This document shows positions 24,881 through 33,509 of a stretch of 37,054 nt of DNA, piece after piece. Position 1 is the stretch's first letter. The number at the start of each line of letters is the position of its first letter. Origin of the DNA: Bacilli bacterium (GTDB lineage Bacteria; Bacillota_I; Bacilli_A; RFN20; CAG-826); contig JAEDDA010000010.1 of assembly GCA_016298185.1 (NCBI GenBank), forward strand, positions 1 to 37,054. The letters are read 5' to 3'. A model generated the notes under the pieces. It ran no database searches. It worked only from the letters and a program-made list of their open reading frames with translations, and was not told where the DNA came from. Made by a program: the position numbers and the translations under genes.

Positions 24881-26176
24881 TTATTCGTCCATTAAACAAC
24901 TTTCTATGTTTCCTGTTACTTGATTGATAAAGCAAGGATCGCATTTTTCTTCCGCTTTTTCATAATCTAAATATCTACTCATCGCATAGATAATAAGGAT
25001 GATAATCGCTGAGTTAGATGATAAGAATGAAGGATTAAAGAATGGACGAGCTAACCAAATTAATAAATTAACAATGATTAAAACCCTAACATTTGAATCC
25101 TTTATCTTCACTAAAGAGTATCTACATGAAACATACATTACTGGAGCAATCACTAATAAGAAGCCAGCCACACCAAATTGATATAAGAAGGAGAGATATT
25201 CTAATTCATAAGAGTATTTCGCGGTGCTATTTCTAATAAATTCTTTGACATAAGAACCCGCACCATGCCCATATATTGGTGAAGCTTTAAAGCCATTCCA
25301 TAAATATTCAAATTGGATGTTTCTAATTTGATCTGATTCTGCAGTGCTTTCACCACTGAAACGAGAAATAATCGCGTTTATTAAGTTGAGTTTTTTGTTC
25401 GTTAAAAGCACTACCGTTAATCCAACGATAATAGCGGAGCCAATAATGATTTTAAGCCAATCTTTCTTACCTTGTTTATGTCTTTCACGGAGAAGAACTA
25501 TTACATAGGTTGCTAATAAAATGCCGTATTCTGCTATTGCGACGCGGGAATAAACGATAAATGTATATAACGCCATCACGAGGATAAGAACAATCTTTTT
25601 CCATAACTTAACATGAGAGAATAAATAGAAAGCAAACCAGACAAGTGGGATGTGGTCGTTTGAAGACATCACACGATAGAAAACAAATGGTCCGATCACA
25701 ATCTTCATAGAAGTTAATTCAGAGCCAAATATTTGTTTGAACAATGGATAAACTCGACCCATCTTAATGAGCTCAAGTGATAAGAAGGCACAAGTGAAAA
25801 ACTTAATAACAATAATACCAATTGATACTATGCCGAGTATCTTGCTGACATCCTTAATGGAAATAATGCCCATCTTTGGTAGTTCAAATGTTAGCCAAAG
25901 AATGAGTATTATTGAAAAATAGTTTTTAAGGAATGACAACACCATATCCCTATATCCACCAATGAACGAAAGTCCTGCCCATCCTAATAAGAAGATTAAA
26001 ACTCCGCCTAAAATAATCGTTGCTTGATCAAAGAAAAATTTGCGATTATAAACGGCGAGTAAAAGTATGAGAACCACACTAAAAGCTGTTTTAATTGGTA
26101 AAGAAATAAATGTTCCCGAAGGAAGGATGAATGAGAGGATGAGTAGATAGAAGAACGCTCTGATTACCTTTTTCAT
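24881..26176 (-). CDS. O-antigen ligase/polymerase-like membrane protein (Wzy candidate 1)
   Basis: A 431-residue protein with about ten to twelve membrane segments. The large extracellular loop near residues 300-340 contains GHGAGSYVKEF...YELEYLSFLYQFG, which has the general form of the Wzy/WaaL family (G.G.., then a conserved aromatic/acidic stretch). Such proteins polymerise repeat units or ligate the finished chain. Another one is encoded at 27862-29268, so the two may do different jobs: one polymerase, one ligase or a second linkage. First gene of the minus-strand unit; the ribosome site (GGGAGAG) is rather far upstream. Confidence 0.8.
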   Translation of the reverse strand: MKKVIRAFFYLLILSFILPSGTFISLPIKTAFSVVLILLLAVYNRKFFFDQATIILGGVLIFLLGWAGLSFIGGYRDMVLSFLKNYFSIILILWLTFELPKMGIISIKDVSKILGIVSIGIIVIKFFTCAFLSLELIKMGRVYPLFKQIFGSELTSMKIVIGPFVFYRVMSSNDHIPLVWFAFYLFSHVKLWKKIVLILVMALYTFIVYSRVAIAEYGILLATYVIVLLRERHKQGKKDWLKIIIGSAIIVGLTVVLLTNKKLNLINAIISRFSGESTAESDQIRNIQFEYLWNGFKASPIYGHGAGSYVKEFIRNSTAKYSYELEYLSFLYQFGVAGFLLVIAPVMYVSCRYSLVKIKDSNVRVLIIVNLLIWLARPFFNPSFLSSNSAIIILIIYAMSRYLDYEKAEEKCDPCFINQVTGNIESCLMDE

Positions 26177-26381
26177 GTCTTATGTTATTTTACTCTCCCA
26201 CATATAAAATGCACATTCTTTTTATGGAAGCAATATTTCTAACGAGATATTGAAAACCATAAAATAGTTTGTTTATCAAAAGTTGCTTTTAATATATCCC
26301 CATTATTATATAATGTTAATGTTTATCCACTTAATTTAATTTATAATTAACGACAAAAACATTAAAAATTATTAAAAATTC
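26177..26381. promoter_or_regulatory. Divergent intergenic region between the two arms of the polysaccharide locus
   Basis: 205 bases, very AT-rich. For the plus strand there are two TATAAT boxes (26309-26314 and 26342-26347) with only weak -35 sequences. For the minus strand TTGCTT (26233-26228) lies 18-19 bases from a TTTTAT/TTTATA box around 26203-26209. The flippase ATG at 26382 has no Shine-Dalgarno. No repeat or small gene is apparent. Confidence 0.4.
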
Positions 26382-27869
26382 ATGGAACAAACCGTCAGCA
26401 AAAAGCCTTCATTAGCGAGGAATACGATATTCTATCTAATCTTTAGCGTATTAAATGCGCTATTCCCGTTTTTGATGTCCCTTTATGTGGCAAGAATTTT
26501 ACAAAGCGATTCCATCGGAACTGTATCTTACGCGCTTAACATAGTTACTTATTTTTCAATTTTCGCTTTTGTTGGTATACCAACATATGGCATGAGAGAA
26601 GTTGCAAAATGTAAAGATGACAAAGAAGCGCTCAATAAATTATTCAGCGAATTATTTATTATTAACACAATTACAACCACTATTGCTCTTGGACTTTATA
26701 TTGGACTCGTTTTTATCGTTCCAAATTTTCATGGAGAGCACTTAGAATTGTACCTTTTCTGCGCCATCCTTATCGCTTTAAATTATTTCAATGTGTCATG
26801 GCTATATGAAGGGTTTGAGAAGTTTGGTTTAAATGCCATTATTAACATCATTACAAAACTTATCGCTTTTGTGTGTTTAGTCTTATTTGTTAAAAGCGAA
26901 GAACATCAAATCATATATGCAATATTATCTGTTGTGGGATTATCTGGATACTATTTAGTGTCATTCTTTTTCTTCCCAAAATTCGCTAGATTTACTTTTA
27001 AAGGATTAACATTCAATAGACACTTAAAACCAATTATTTTCCTAGTGGTCGTTAACTTAGCAATTGAGATTTATTCCTTATTAGATATCACTATGATCGG
27101 TGCGATTATGACTGATAGTAAATCACCAGTCACATATTATAAATATGCTCACCAAATTCAAAAGACACTACTTATGGTGGTCAATGCTTTAACAATGGTT
27201 ATTGTTCCACGATTATCCAAGCTATATAAAGAAGAAAAATATGAAGAATATAACGCTTTGATTTATAGAACATTAACCATGATTCTCATTCTTTCTATAC
27301 CTATGGTTATCGGTATTATATTTACTTCTGATCAATTAGTGGTTTGGATATATGGAGATGAATATATCGCTTGTAGCAATATCTTAAAGATATTATGCGC
27401 AAATATTGTTATATCTCCGATTGGATATCTACTAGGATCTAGAGTTTGTTTGACTGCCGTTAAAGAAAAGTTTATGCCTATCGCTGTTGGCGCAGGTGCT
27501 TTAGTGAACATCGGATTAAACGTTTTATTCATTCATTTATTGGGCGCAGAAGGCGCTGCTATCGCATCTGTTTGTAGTGAAGTATGCGTATTAGTGGTAT
27601 ACCTTATCTTCTCTCATAAATACTTTAAACTAAAGTGGAGATGGATTAATTTATTAAAAGTTTTAATTAGCCTTGTGGTTATGACTGGTTATTTATTAGT
27701 TATTTATTTATTTGTTTCTCACCCAGTTCTAAAGATAATTTTAGAAATTGTGGGAGCGATTATTATCTATTTCTCTGTATTAGTGATTATTAGAGAGGAT
27801 ATGCTATTCTCCTCATTTAAGAAGATATTCCATATTAAATCCAAAGAAGAGGTCAAAGCGGATGAATAA
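26382..27869 (+). CDS. Wzx-type polysaccharide flippase
   Basis: A 495-residue MATE-like/PST family transporter with about 12-14 membrane segments and the family's N-terminal pattern (ARNTIFYLIFSVLNALFPF, then LYVARILQSDSIG). It would move undecaprenyl-linked repeat units across the membrane. A Wzx flippase together with Wzy-like proteins and an initiating sugar transferase points to the Wzx/Wzy assembly route for this polysaccharide. It is the first gene of the eight-gene plus-strand unit that runs to 34612. Its start has no visible ribosome site, but the reading frame and the N-terminal sequence fit this ATG. Confidence 0.92.
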   Translation: MEQTVSKKPSLARNTIFYLIFSVLNALFPFLMSLYVARILQSDSIGTVSYALNIVTYFSIFAFVGIPTYGMREVAKCKDDKEALNKLFSELFIINTITTTIALGLYIGLVFIVPNFHGEHLELYLFCAILIALNYFNVSWLYEGFEKFGLNAIINIITKLIAFVCLVLFVKSEEHQIIYAILSVVGLSGYYLVSFFFFPKFARFTFKGLTFNRHLKPIIFLVVVNLAIEIYSLLDITMIGAIMTDSKSPVTYYKYAHQIQKTLLMVVNALTMVIVPRLSKLYKEEKYEEYNALIYRTLTMILILSIPMVIGIIFTSDQLVVWIYGDEYIACSNILKILCANIVISPIGYLLGSRVCLTAVKEKFMPIAVGAGALVNIGLNVLFIHLLGAEGAAIASVCSEVCVLVVYLIFSHKYFKLKWRWINLLKVLISLVVMTGYLLVIYLFVSHPVLKIILEIVGAIIIYFSVLVIIREDMLFSSFKKIFHIKSKEEVKADE

Positions 27870-29268
27870 GGAAAGGGTTTTAACTTATCTAAATTATTTG
27901 CTCATCCTTTTATGCGGACTTGGGGCGTTTTATCTTGCCACAAATGTCGTTTTATTCTCCTCTCATCCAGGTGATAACTTTAAGCTTTGGCAAACATTAA
28001 TTATCGTTCCTATTGTTCTAGGTTTATTTGCGGCATTAATAATCATTAATATCAAACGCAAATTATATAAACCAAATTATGTGATTATTGGATTATTATC
28101 ACTATTATTTATAGTGAATCTAATATCTATTTTGGCTTATGAAAACTCCACTCCATATGCATTTACAAGTGCTAATGGGGAATTTAATTATTTCCTTGAA
28201 GTTGCCTTTAACGCTGAACAAAGAGTGACCTACATATTCTCGTTCTTAGGAGTGATGTTAGGTTCCTTGTTACTGCTTGACATCATCCATCAAGTTTGTG
28301 ATTTAAAAACTGTTATCAAATGTGTATGTTTTATTGTCTTAGTTTTTGCTTTAGTAGCGATTATCTATGGCTATGTTAAATTTGGTAAAGATCGTTATTT
28401 CTTATTATATAAGAACTTAACTCATGGGGAGCTTTATCACGCATCTATTTCATCCTTCTTTGAAACAAAAAATGAATACGCAGTGGTATTATTTATTGCT
28501 TTATTATCGGGATTATATCTCCACCATTATTATCGCAAATGGTTCTACTTAATTGCGAGCTTATATGCCTTTATCAATATTGTCCATACATTAAGTAAGC
28601 AAATGATACTTTTAGGTGCGGTTGTTCTTATTGCTTATCTAATATGTATTTTCTTCACCACATATCATAAGCATAAAAAGTTAAACATTATCACTATCTC
28701 CATTGTGGGTGGATTATTTGTGGGCTTATTAGTTGCCTGGTTTGTCTATTTAGGCGCAGCGCATAAATTACAAGCTTTTATGGAAAACATCTATTACACA
28801 AAGGGTTCAGATACCATGCAAACCAGATTCTTTATTTGGAATAAGGTTATGGTCATACTTAATATGAATAATTGGGGCAGAGGTATCGGACATATCTTAT
28901 TCGGTAATATACTTCATGAAATGAATTTAATGGATGTTACCTCTGGCGAAGCCACTGCAAGATATAGCGCACATAATGCTTATTTGCAATACATTGGTGA
29001 AGGAGGCATTTTGCTTCTTCTTGCCGAATTAATGGTTTTAGGATGGTCTATCTATTTTGGAATTAGATACTTTAAACAAGATAAAGAACAATCCGTTTTA
29101 AGTTTGGTGGTTATCACTGGCTATATGTTAGTGATGATTATCGAAAGCGCTTCTATCGGTATTGCCTTTACACTAGATTATTCGATCATCACATTGATGA
29201 GTGTGGTTCCTCTTATCGAGCTCGGGAGAAAAAATAATAAAATATTTTTAGGTAAGAAAACTGTATAG
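27862..29268 (+). CDS. O-antigen ligase/polymerase-like membrane protein (Wzy candidate 2)
   Basis: A 468-residue membrane protein with about twelve helices. The conserved extracellular loop of the Wzy/WaaL family is visible: RFFIWNKVM...GRGIGHILFGN followed by SAHNAYLQYIGEGGILLLL, where HNxYLxxxxxxG is the typical signature. It overlaps the flippase gene by 8 bases and has a GAAGAGG ribosome site, so the two are translated together. This is the better signature match of the two polymerase-like proteins and is the more likely true Wzy polymerase or ligase. Confidence 0.85.
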   Translation: MNKERVLTYLNYLLILLCGLGAFYLATNVVLFSSHPGDNFKLWQTLIIVPIVLGLFAALIIINIKRKLYKPNYVIIGLLSLLFIVNLISILAYENSTPYAFTSANGEFNYFLEVAFNAEQRVTYIFSFLGVMLGSLLLLDIIHQVCDLKTVIKCVCFIVLVFALVAIIYGYVKFGKDRYFLLYKNLTHGELYHASISSFFETKNEYAVVLFIALLSGLYLHHYYRKWFYLIASLYAFINIVHTLSKQMILLGAVVLIAYLICIFFTTYHKHKKLNIITISIVGGLFVGLLVAWFVYLGAAHKLQAFMENIYYTKGSDTMQTRFFIWNKVMVILNMNNWGRGIGHILFGNILHEMNLMDVTSGEATARYSAHNAYLQYIGEGGILLLLAELMVLGWSIYFGIRYFKQDKEQSVLSLVVITGYMLVMIIESASIGIAFTLDYSIITLMSVVPLIELGRKNNKIFLGKKTV

Positions 29269-29314
29269 ATTTTTTAAATAATAATTATATTATGTAAAAG
29301 GGAAGTAAATTAAT

Positions 29315-29860
29315 ATGTTCACATTTCATAAAACAGACATCGAAGGTGTTTACATCATTGAACCAAAAGTGTTCGGAGACGAACGTGGTTACTTTATGGA
29401 AACATATAATGAAAAAGACTTTAAGGAAGCGGGTTTAGATTATTGTTTTGTTCAAGATAATCAATCCAAATCGCATAAAGGTGTTTTAAGAGGACTTCAC
29501 TACCAAAGAAACCATCCGCAAGCCAAACTTGTGAGAGTCATTCAAGGTGAAGTGTTTGATGTCGCTGTTGATTTAAGAAAGAATTCTCCAACCTATGGAA
29601 AATGGGTGGGCGTAGTCTTATCTAGTGAAAATAAAAAGATGTTTATGATTCCGCGTGGTTTCGCACACGGTTTTGTTGTATTAAGTGAAACCGCAGAATT
29701 TGTTTATAAATGTGATGATATTTATCATCCAGAAGATGAAGGTGGCATTATGTGGAACGATCCTGATGTTGGTGTGATTTGGCCATACAATGAAGAACCT
29801 TCACTTAGTGAAAAGGATACAAAACATCCTTTATTAAGAGATAGTAAAATTTCATTTTAA
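29315..29860 (+). CDS. rfbC: dTDP-4-dehydrorhamnose 3,5-epimerase
   Basis: A 181-residue cupin enzyme, the normal family length. Motifs: ERGYFMETY, the substrate-binding QDNQSKS, RGLHYQ with the catalytic His, VDLRKNSPTYGKW, and IPRGFAHGFVVLSETAEFVYKC. It converts dTDP-4-keto-6-deoxyglucose to dTDP-4-keto-rhamnose, the third step to dTDP-L-rhamnose. The other three enzymes follow in the order rfbD, rfbB, a glycosyltransferase, rfbA. An AAGGGAAG ribosome site precedes the ATG. The 46-base gap to the previous gene is AT-rich and could hold a secondary promoter, but no clear pair of boxes is seen. Confidence 0.96.
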   Translation: MFTFHKTDIEGVYIIEPKVFGDERGYFMETYNEKDFKEAGLDYCFVQDNQSKSHKGVLRGLHYQRNHPQAKLVRVIQGEVFDVAVDLRKNSPTYGKWVGVVLSSENKKMFMIPRGFAHGFVVLSETAEFVYKCDDIYHPEDEGGIMWNDPDVGVIWPYNEEPSLSEKDTKHPLLRDSKISF

Positions 29861-29862
29861 AT

Positions 29863-30738
29863 ATGGATAAAAACGCAAAAATTATCGTTACTGGTGTAAA
29901 GGGGCAACTCGGTTATGACTGTCTTCGTCGATTAAACGAAGAAGGTTTTACTAATGTCCTCGGCATTGATATTGAAGATTTAGATATCACTGATGAAAAA
30001 GCCGTTAACGAATTAATTTTAAAAGAGAAACCAGTTGTTTTTATTCATAACGCCGCTTGGACTGCAGTTGATGAAGCGGAACAAAATGAAGAATTAGTTT
30101 ATAAGGTCAATGCTTTAGGACCAAAATATATCGCGGAAGCTTGTAAAAAAATCGACGCGAAAATGATTTATATTTCCACAGACTATGTTTTTAATGGAAA
30201 AGGAGAAAACTTCTTTGAAGTTAATGATAAGAAAGATGGTTTATCAGTTTATGGTAAAACCAAATCACAAGGTGAAGACTTTGTTAGAAACATTTTAATT
30301 AAAAATTTCATCGTCCGCATTTCTTGGGTCTTTGGTATTAATGGGAATAACTTTATTAAGACGATGTTAAAACTCGCTGATAGCGGGAAAACAGAACTTA
30401 ATATTGTCTCAGATCAAATCGGTTCCCCTACTTACACATATGACTTAGCAAAGTTACTTGTGGAAATGATGCAAACAGAAAAATATGGCGTTTATCACGC
30501 TACTAACGAAGGAACATGTTCTTGGGCGGAATTTGCTTCCTATATATTTGAAAAAGCGCATAGAAATGTGAAGATCAATCCTATCACCACTAGCGAATAT
30601 AAAAAGTTAGTGCCTTCTCAAGCTGATCGCCCACTCAATAGTAGAATGAGCAAAGCATCTTTAGATAAAGCGGGATTTTCTCATTTACCATCTTGGAAGG
30701 ATGCTGTGGATAGATATTTAAAAGAATTGGAGAAATAG
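29863..30738 (+). CDS. rfbD: dTDP-4-dehydrorhamnose reductase
   Basis: A 291-residue short-chain dehydrogenase. The cofactor motif is GVKGQLG (11-17). Further conserved stretches are HNAAWTAVDEAE, ISTDYVFNG, and the catalytic Tyr and Lys of VYGKTKSQGE. A conserved SDQIGSPTYT segment lies near residues 186-195. It makes dTDP-L-rhamnose, the last step of the pathway, using NAD(P)H. It starts 2 bases after rfbC and ends 2 bases before rfbB. Confidence 0.96.
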   Translation: MDKNAKIIVTGVKGQLGYDCLRRLNEEGFTNVLGIDIEDLDITDEKAVNELILKEKPVVFIHNAAWTAVDEAEQNEELVYKVNALGPKYIAEACKKIDAKMIYISTDYVFNGKGENFFEVNDKKDGLSVYGKTKSQGEDFVRNILIKNFIVRISWVFGINGNNFIKTMLKLADSGKTELNIVSDQIGSPTYTYDLAKLLVEMMQTEKYGVYHATNEGTCSWAEFASYIFEKAHRNVKINPITTSEYKKLVPSQADRPLNSRMSKASLDKAGFSHLPSWKDAVDRYLKELEK

Positions 30739-30740
30739 TT

Positions 30741-31754
30741 ATGGCAAAATTCTTAGTTACTGGAGGTGCCGGGTTTATCGGTGGCAACTTCCTACATATC
30801 ATGGTTAATCGTTATCCAAATGACCAATATGTGTGCATTGACGCACTTACATATGCGGGTAATATGGAAACACTCGAACCAATTATGAATAAATCAAACT
30901 TTAAGTTTGTTCATGAGGACATCACTAACCGTGAAGCGGTTTATAAATTATTTGAAGAAGAACACTTCGATTATGTTATTAACTTTGCCGCGGAAAGCCA
31001 TGTCGATAGAAGTATTGAAAATCCAGAAGTCTTTTTAAAGACAAATATTTTAGGCACTCAAGTATTAATGGATGCTTGCCGTAAATATGGCATTAAAAGA
31101 TATCATCAAGTTTCTACAGACGAAGTCTATGGTGATTTACCTCTTGATAGACCAGACTTATTCTTCCACGAAGATACACCAATTCATACTTCTAGCCCAT
31201 ATAGCGCTTCTAAAGCAAGTGCGGACTTATTAGTTCTTGCTTACCATAGAACATTTGGATTACCAGTTACTATTTCTAGATGCTCCAATAACTATGGTCC
31301 ATATCACTTCCCAGAAAAACTCATTCCATTAATGATTCAAAAAGCATTAAGAAATGAAAAGTTACCAGTTTATGGTAATGGTTTAAATGTTAGAGACTGG
31401 TTATACGTTGGTGACCACTGCAACGCGATTGATTTAGTGGTTAGAAATGGAAGAGACGGTGAAGTCTATAATATCGGTGGTCATAACGAAAAGACCAATT
31501 TAGAAGTTGTTAAAACAATTCTTAAAGCATTAGGCAAACCTGAATCATTGATTGAATACGTTAAAGATAGACCAGGTCATGACCTTAGATATGCGATGGA
31601 TCCCACAAAGATTGAAACCGAATTAGGTTGGAAACCAGAACATAATTTCGATACTGGTATACAAGCTACGATTAAATGGAATTTAGAAAACCAAGAATGG
31701 TTAGCCCATGTCGAATCAGGGGAATACCAAAACTGGATGAACCGCCACTACTAA
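30741..31754 (+). CDS. rfbB: dTDP-glucose 4,6-dehydratase
   Basis: A 337-residue extended SDR. Motifs: NAD-binding GGAGFIG (8-14), FAAESHVDRSI, STDEVYGDL with the catalytic Thr-Asp-Glu, YSASKA with the catalytic Tyr and Lys, and RCSNNYGPYHFPEKLIP. It turns dTDP-glucose into dTDP-4-keto-6-deoxyglucose, the second step of dTDP-rhamnose synthesis. A GGAGA ribosome site lies at the end of rfbD. The order C-D-B-(GT)-A differs from the common A-C-B-D order. Confidence 0.96.
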   Translation: MAKFLVTGGAGFIGGNFLHIMVNRYPNDQYVCIDALTYAGNMETLEPIMNKSNFKFVHEDITNREAVYKLFEEEHFDYVINFAAESHVDRSIENPEVFLKTNILGTQVLMDACRKYGIKRYHQVSTDEVYGDLPLDRPDLFFHEDTPIHTSSPYSASKASADLLVLAYHRTFGLPVTISRCSNNYGPYHFPEKLIPLMIQKALRNEKLPVYGNGLNVRDWLYVGDHCNAIDLVVRNGRDGEVYNIGGHNEKTNLEVVKTILKALGKPESLIEYVKDRPGHDLRYAMDPTKIETELGWKPEHNFDTGIQATIKWNLENQEWLAHVESGEYQNWMNRHY

Positions 31755-31755
31755 T

Positions 31756-32631
31756 ATGATTGATATAGATATTGTTTGTCCGATTTATAAAGAAAGCGCC
31801 TCACTAGAGAGCTTAGTGAATTCTTTTGCTACACAAAAAGGGGTCAATATCAAAAAGATTATCTTCCCTGTGACTTTGTCACACACTGAAGAAGATGATG
31901 TCATTAAAGATATTATTAACCGTTACAACATCATTTCTTTCGAACTTGAAAAAGAACAATTTTCTCATTCATTAACTAGAGAAAAAGCGATTAAAGATTA
32001 TTGCACTTGTAGATGTGTGGTAATGATATCTCAAGATATCAAATTAACTAATGAAGATGTTTTCTATAACTTAGTAAAAAGCATCGATGAAAAAGAAACT
32101 GTTTATAATTTTGCTAGGCAAATATGTACGAATAAGAGTATTGAAAAATATATTAGAGCCAAGAACTATCCAGCGGAGTCTTACTATGTCACAAATGATG
32201 ATGTCGAGAAAATGAAGTTTATGGCTTATTTTGCTAGTGATGCATGTAGCGCTTATGACCGCGATACTTTTATGAAACTCGGTGGTTATGGCGGTTATGA
32301 CCTCATGATGAGTGAAGATGCTTTATATAGTAAAATCGTTTTAGACGCTGGTTATAAAAAGAAATATTGTGCGGATGCTGTTGTCGAACACTCCCATAAA
32401 TATACATTGAAACAACTATACAAAAGATACTATGATACAGGTGTATTCCAAAGTCAGGTTACATTCTTTAAGGATGTAAAGATGGAAGGTTCAGGAATGA
32501 AACTCGCCATGTATGTGCTTAAACAAGCACTTAAAAACTTCGATATTCCTGTGTTATTTAGATGGTTCCCAGATATGTCTGCAAGATATCTCGGAATTAA
32601 AAAAGGCAAGAAAGTAGGTAGCAAACAATGA
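31756..32631 (+). CDS. Family 2 glycosyltransferase inserted in the rhamnose gene set
   Basis: A 291-residue GT2 protein. It begins DIDIVCPIYKES, has a MISQDIKLT stretch where the DxD-type motif is expected, and GGYGGYDLMMSEDALYSK followed by AVVEHSHKYT, a pattern common in rhamnosyltransferases (acidic pair, then a V.HSH). The location between rfbB (1-base gap) and rfbA (ATGA overlap) supports dTDP-rhamnose as donor, which is an inference. No membrane helix is evident. There is no clear Shine-Dalgarno before the start, so translation is probably coupled to rfbB. Confidence 0.85.
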   Translation: MIDIDIVCPIYKESASLESLVNSFATQKGVNIKKIIFPVTLSHTEEDDVIKDIINRYNIISFELEKEQFSHSLTREKAIKDYCTCRCVVMISQDIKLTNEDVFYNLVKSIDEKETVYNFARQICTNKSIEKYIRAKNYPAESYYVTNDDVEKMKFMAYFASDACSAYDRDTFMKLGGYGGYDLMMSEDALYSKIVLDAGYKKKYCADAVVEHSHKYTLKQLYKRYYDTGVFQSQVTFFKDVKMEGSGMKLAMYVLKQALKNFDIPVLFRWFPDMSARYLGIKKGKKVGSKQ

Positions 32632-33509
32632 AAGGTATCATCTTAGCAGGTGGATCTGGCACAAGACTTTATCCACTAACATTAGTTACTTCCAAACAAC
32701 TATTACCAATTTATGATAAACCGATGATTTATTATCCTTTGAGTACACTTATGCTCGCTGGGATTAGAGATATTCTTATCATCTCCACTCCTTTGGACAC
32801 TCCAAGATTTAAAGCGTTGTTAGGAGATGGCAAAAAGTTTGGTATCAACTTATCTTATGCTGTTCAAGAAGCACCTAACGGACTCGCTGAAGCATTCATC
32901 ATCGGTAAAGACTTTATCGGTAATGATACTGCTTGCTTAGTTTTAGGAGATAACATCTTCTACGGCAATGGATTTAAAAAAGCTCTCGCAGAAGCTGTTT
33001 ATAACGCTGATATGGGTTATGCCACAGTATTTGGTTACTATGTCAACGATCCAGAGAGATTTGGTGTTGTGCAATTTAATTCTGAACATAGAGTCCTTTC
33101 TATTAAAGAAAAACCAAAATTCCCACAATCAAACTACGCAGTAGTTGGTTTATATTTCTATCCTCGCGGTGTCGCTGAAGAAGCAAGTAAAATTAAACCT
33201 TCTAGAAGAGGGGAATTAGAAATCACCGCTTTAAATAATTTATATTTAAGAAAGAAGAAATTAGAACTCATCTTATTCGGACGTGGCTTCACATGGTTAG
33301 ATACAGGTACACACGAATCTTTAGCGGACGCTACCAACTTTGTTAAGTCCATTGAAGAACACCAAGGTTTAAAGGTTTCTTGTATTGAAGAAATCGCTTA
33401 CCGTAATGGTTGGATTAGCCGTGACCAATTAGTGGAAATCGGTGAGAAAATGGGCAAGAACGAATACGGCAAACATTTATTAAATGTTGCGGAAGGTAAA
33501 ATTATTTAA
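32628..33509 (+). CDS. rfbA: Glucose-1-phosphate thymidylyltransferase
   Basis: A 293-residue nucleotidyltransferase, usual family length. Motifs: GIILAGGSGTRLYPLT (3-18), SKQLLPIYDKPMIYYPLS, VLGDNIFYG with the metal-binding Asp, and RRGELEIT. It makes dTDP-glucose from glucose 1-phosphate and dTTP, the first step of the dTDP-L-rhamnose pathway. All four pathway enzymes are therefore present. It overlaps the glycosyltransferase before it by ATGA and the next gene by one base (TAATG). Confidence 0.96.
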   Translation: MKGIILAGGSGTRLYPLTLVTSKQLLPIYDKPMIYYPLSTLMLAGIRDILIISTPLDTPRFKALLGDGKKFGINLSYAVQEAPNGLAEAFIIGKDFIGNDTACLVLGDNIFYGNGFKKALAEAVYNADMGYATVFGYYVNDPERFGVVQFNSEHRVLSIKEKPKFPQSNYAVVGLYFYPRGVAEEASKIKPSRRGELEITALNNLYLRKKKLELILFGRGFTWLDTGTHESLADATNFVKSIEEHQGLKVSCIEEIAYRNGWISRDQLVEIGEKMGKNEYGKHLLNVAEGKII

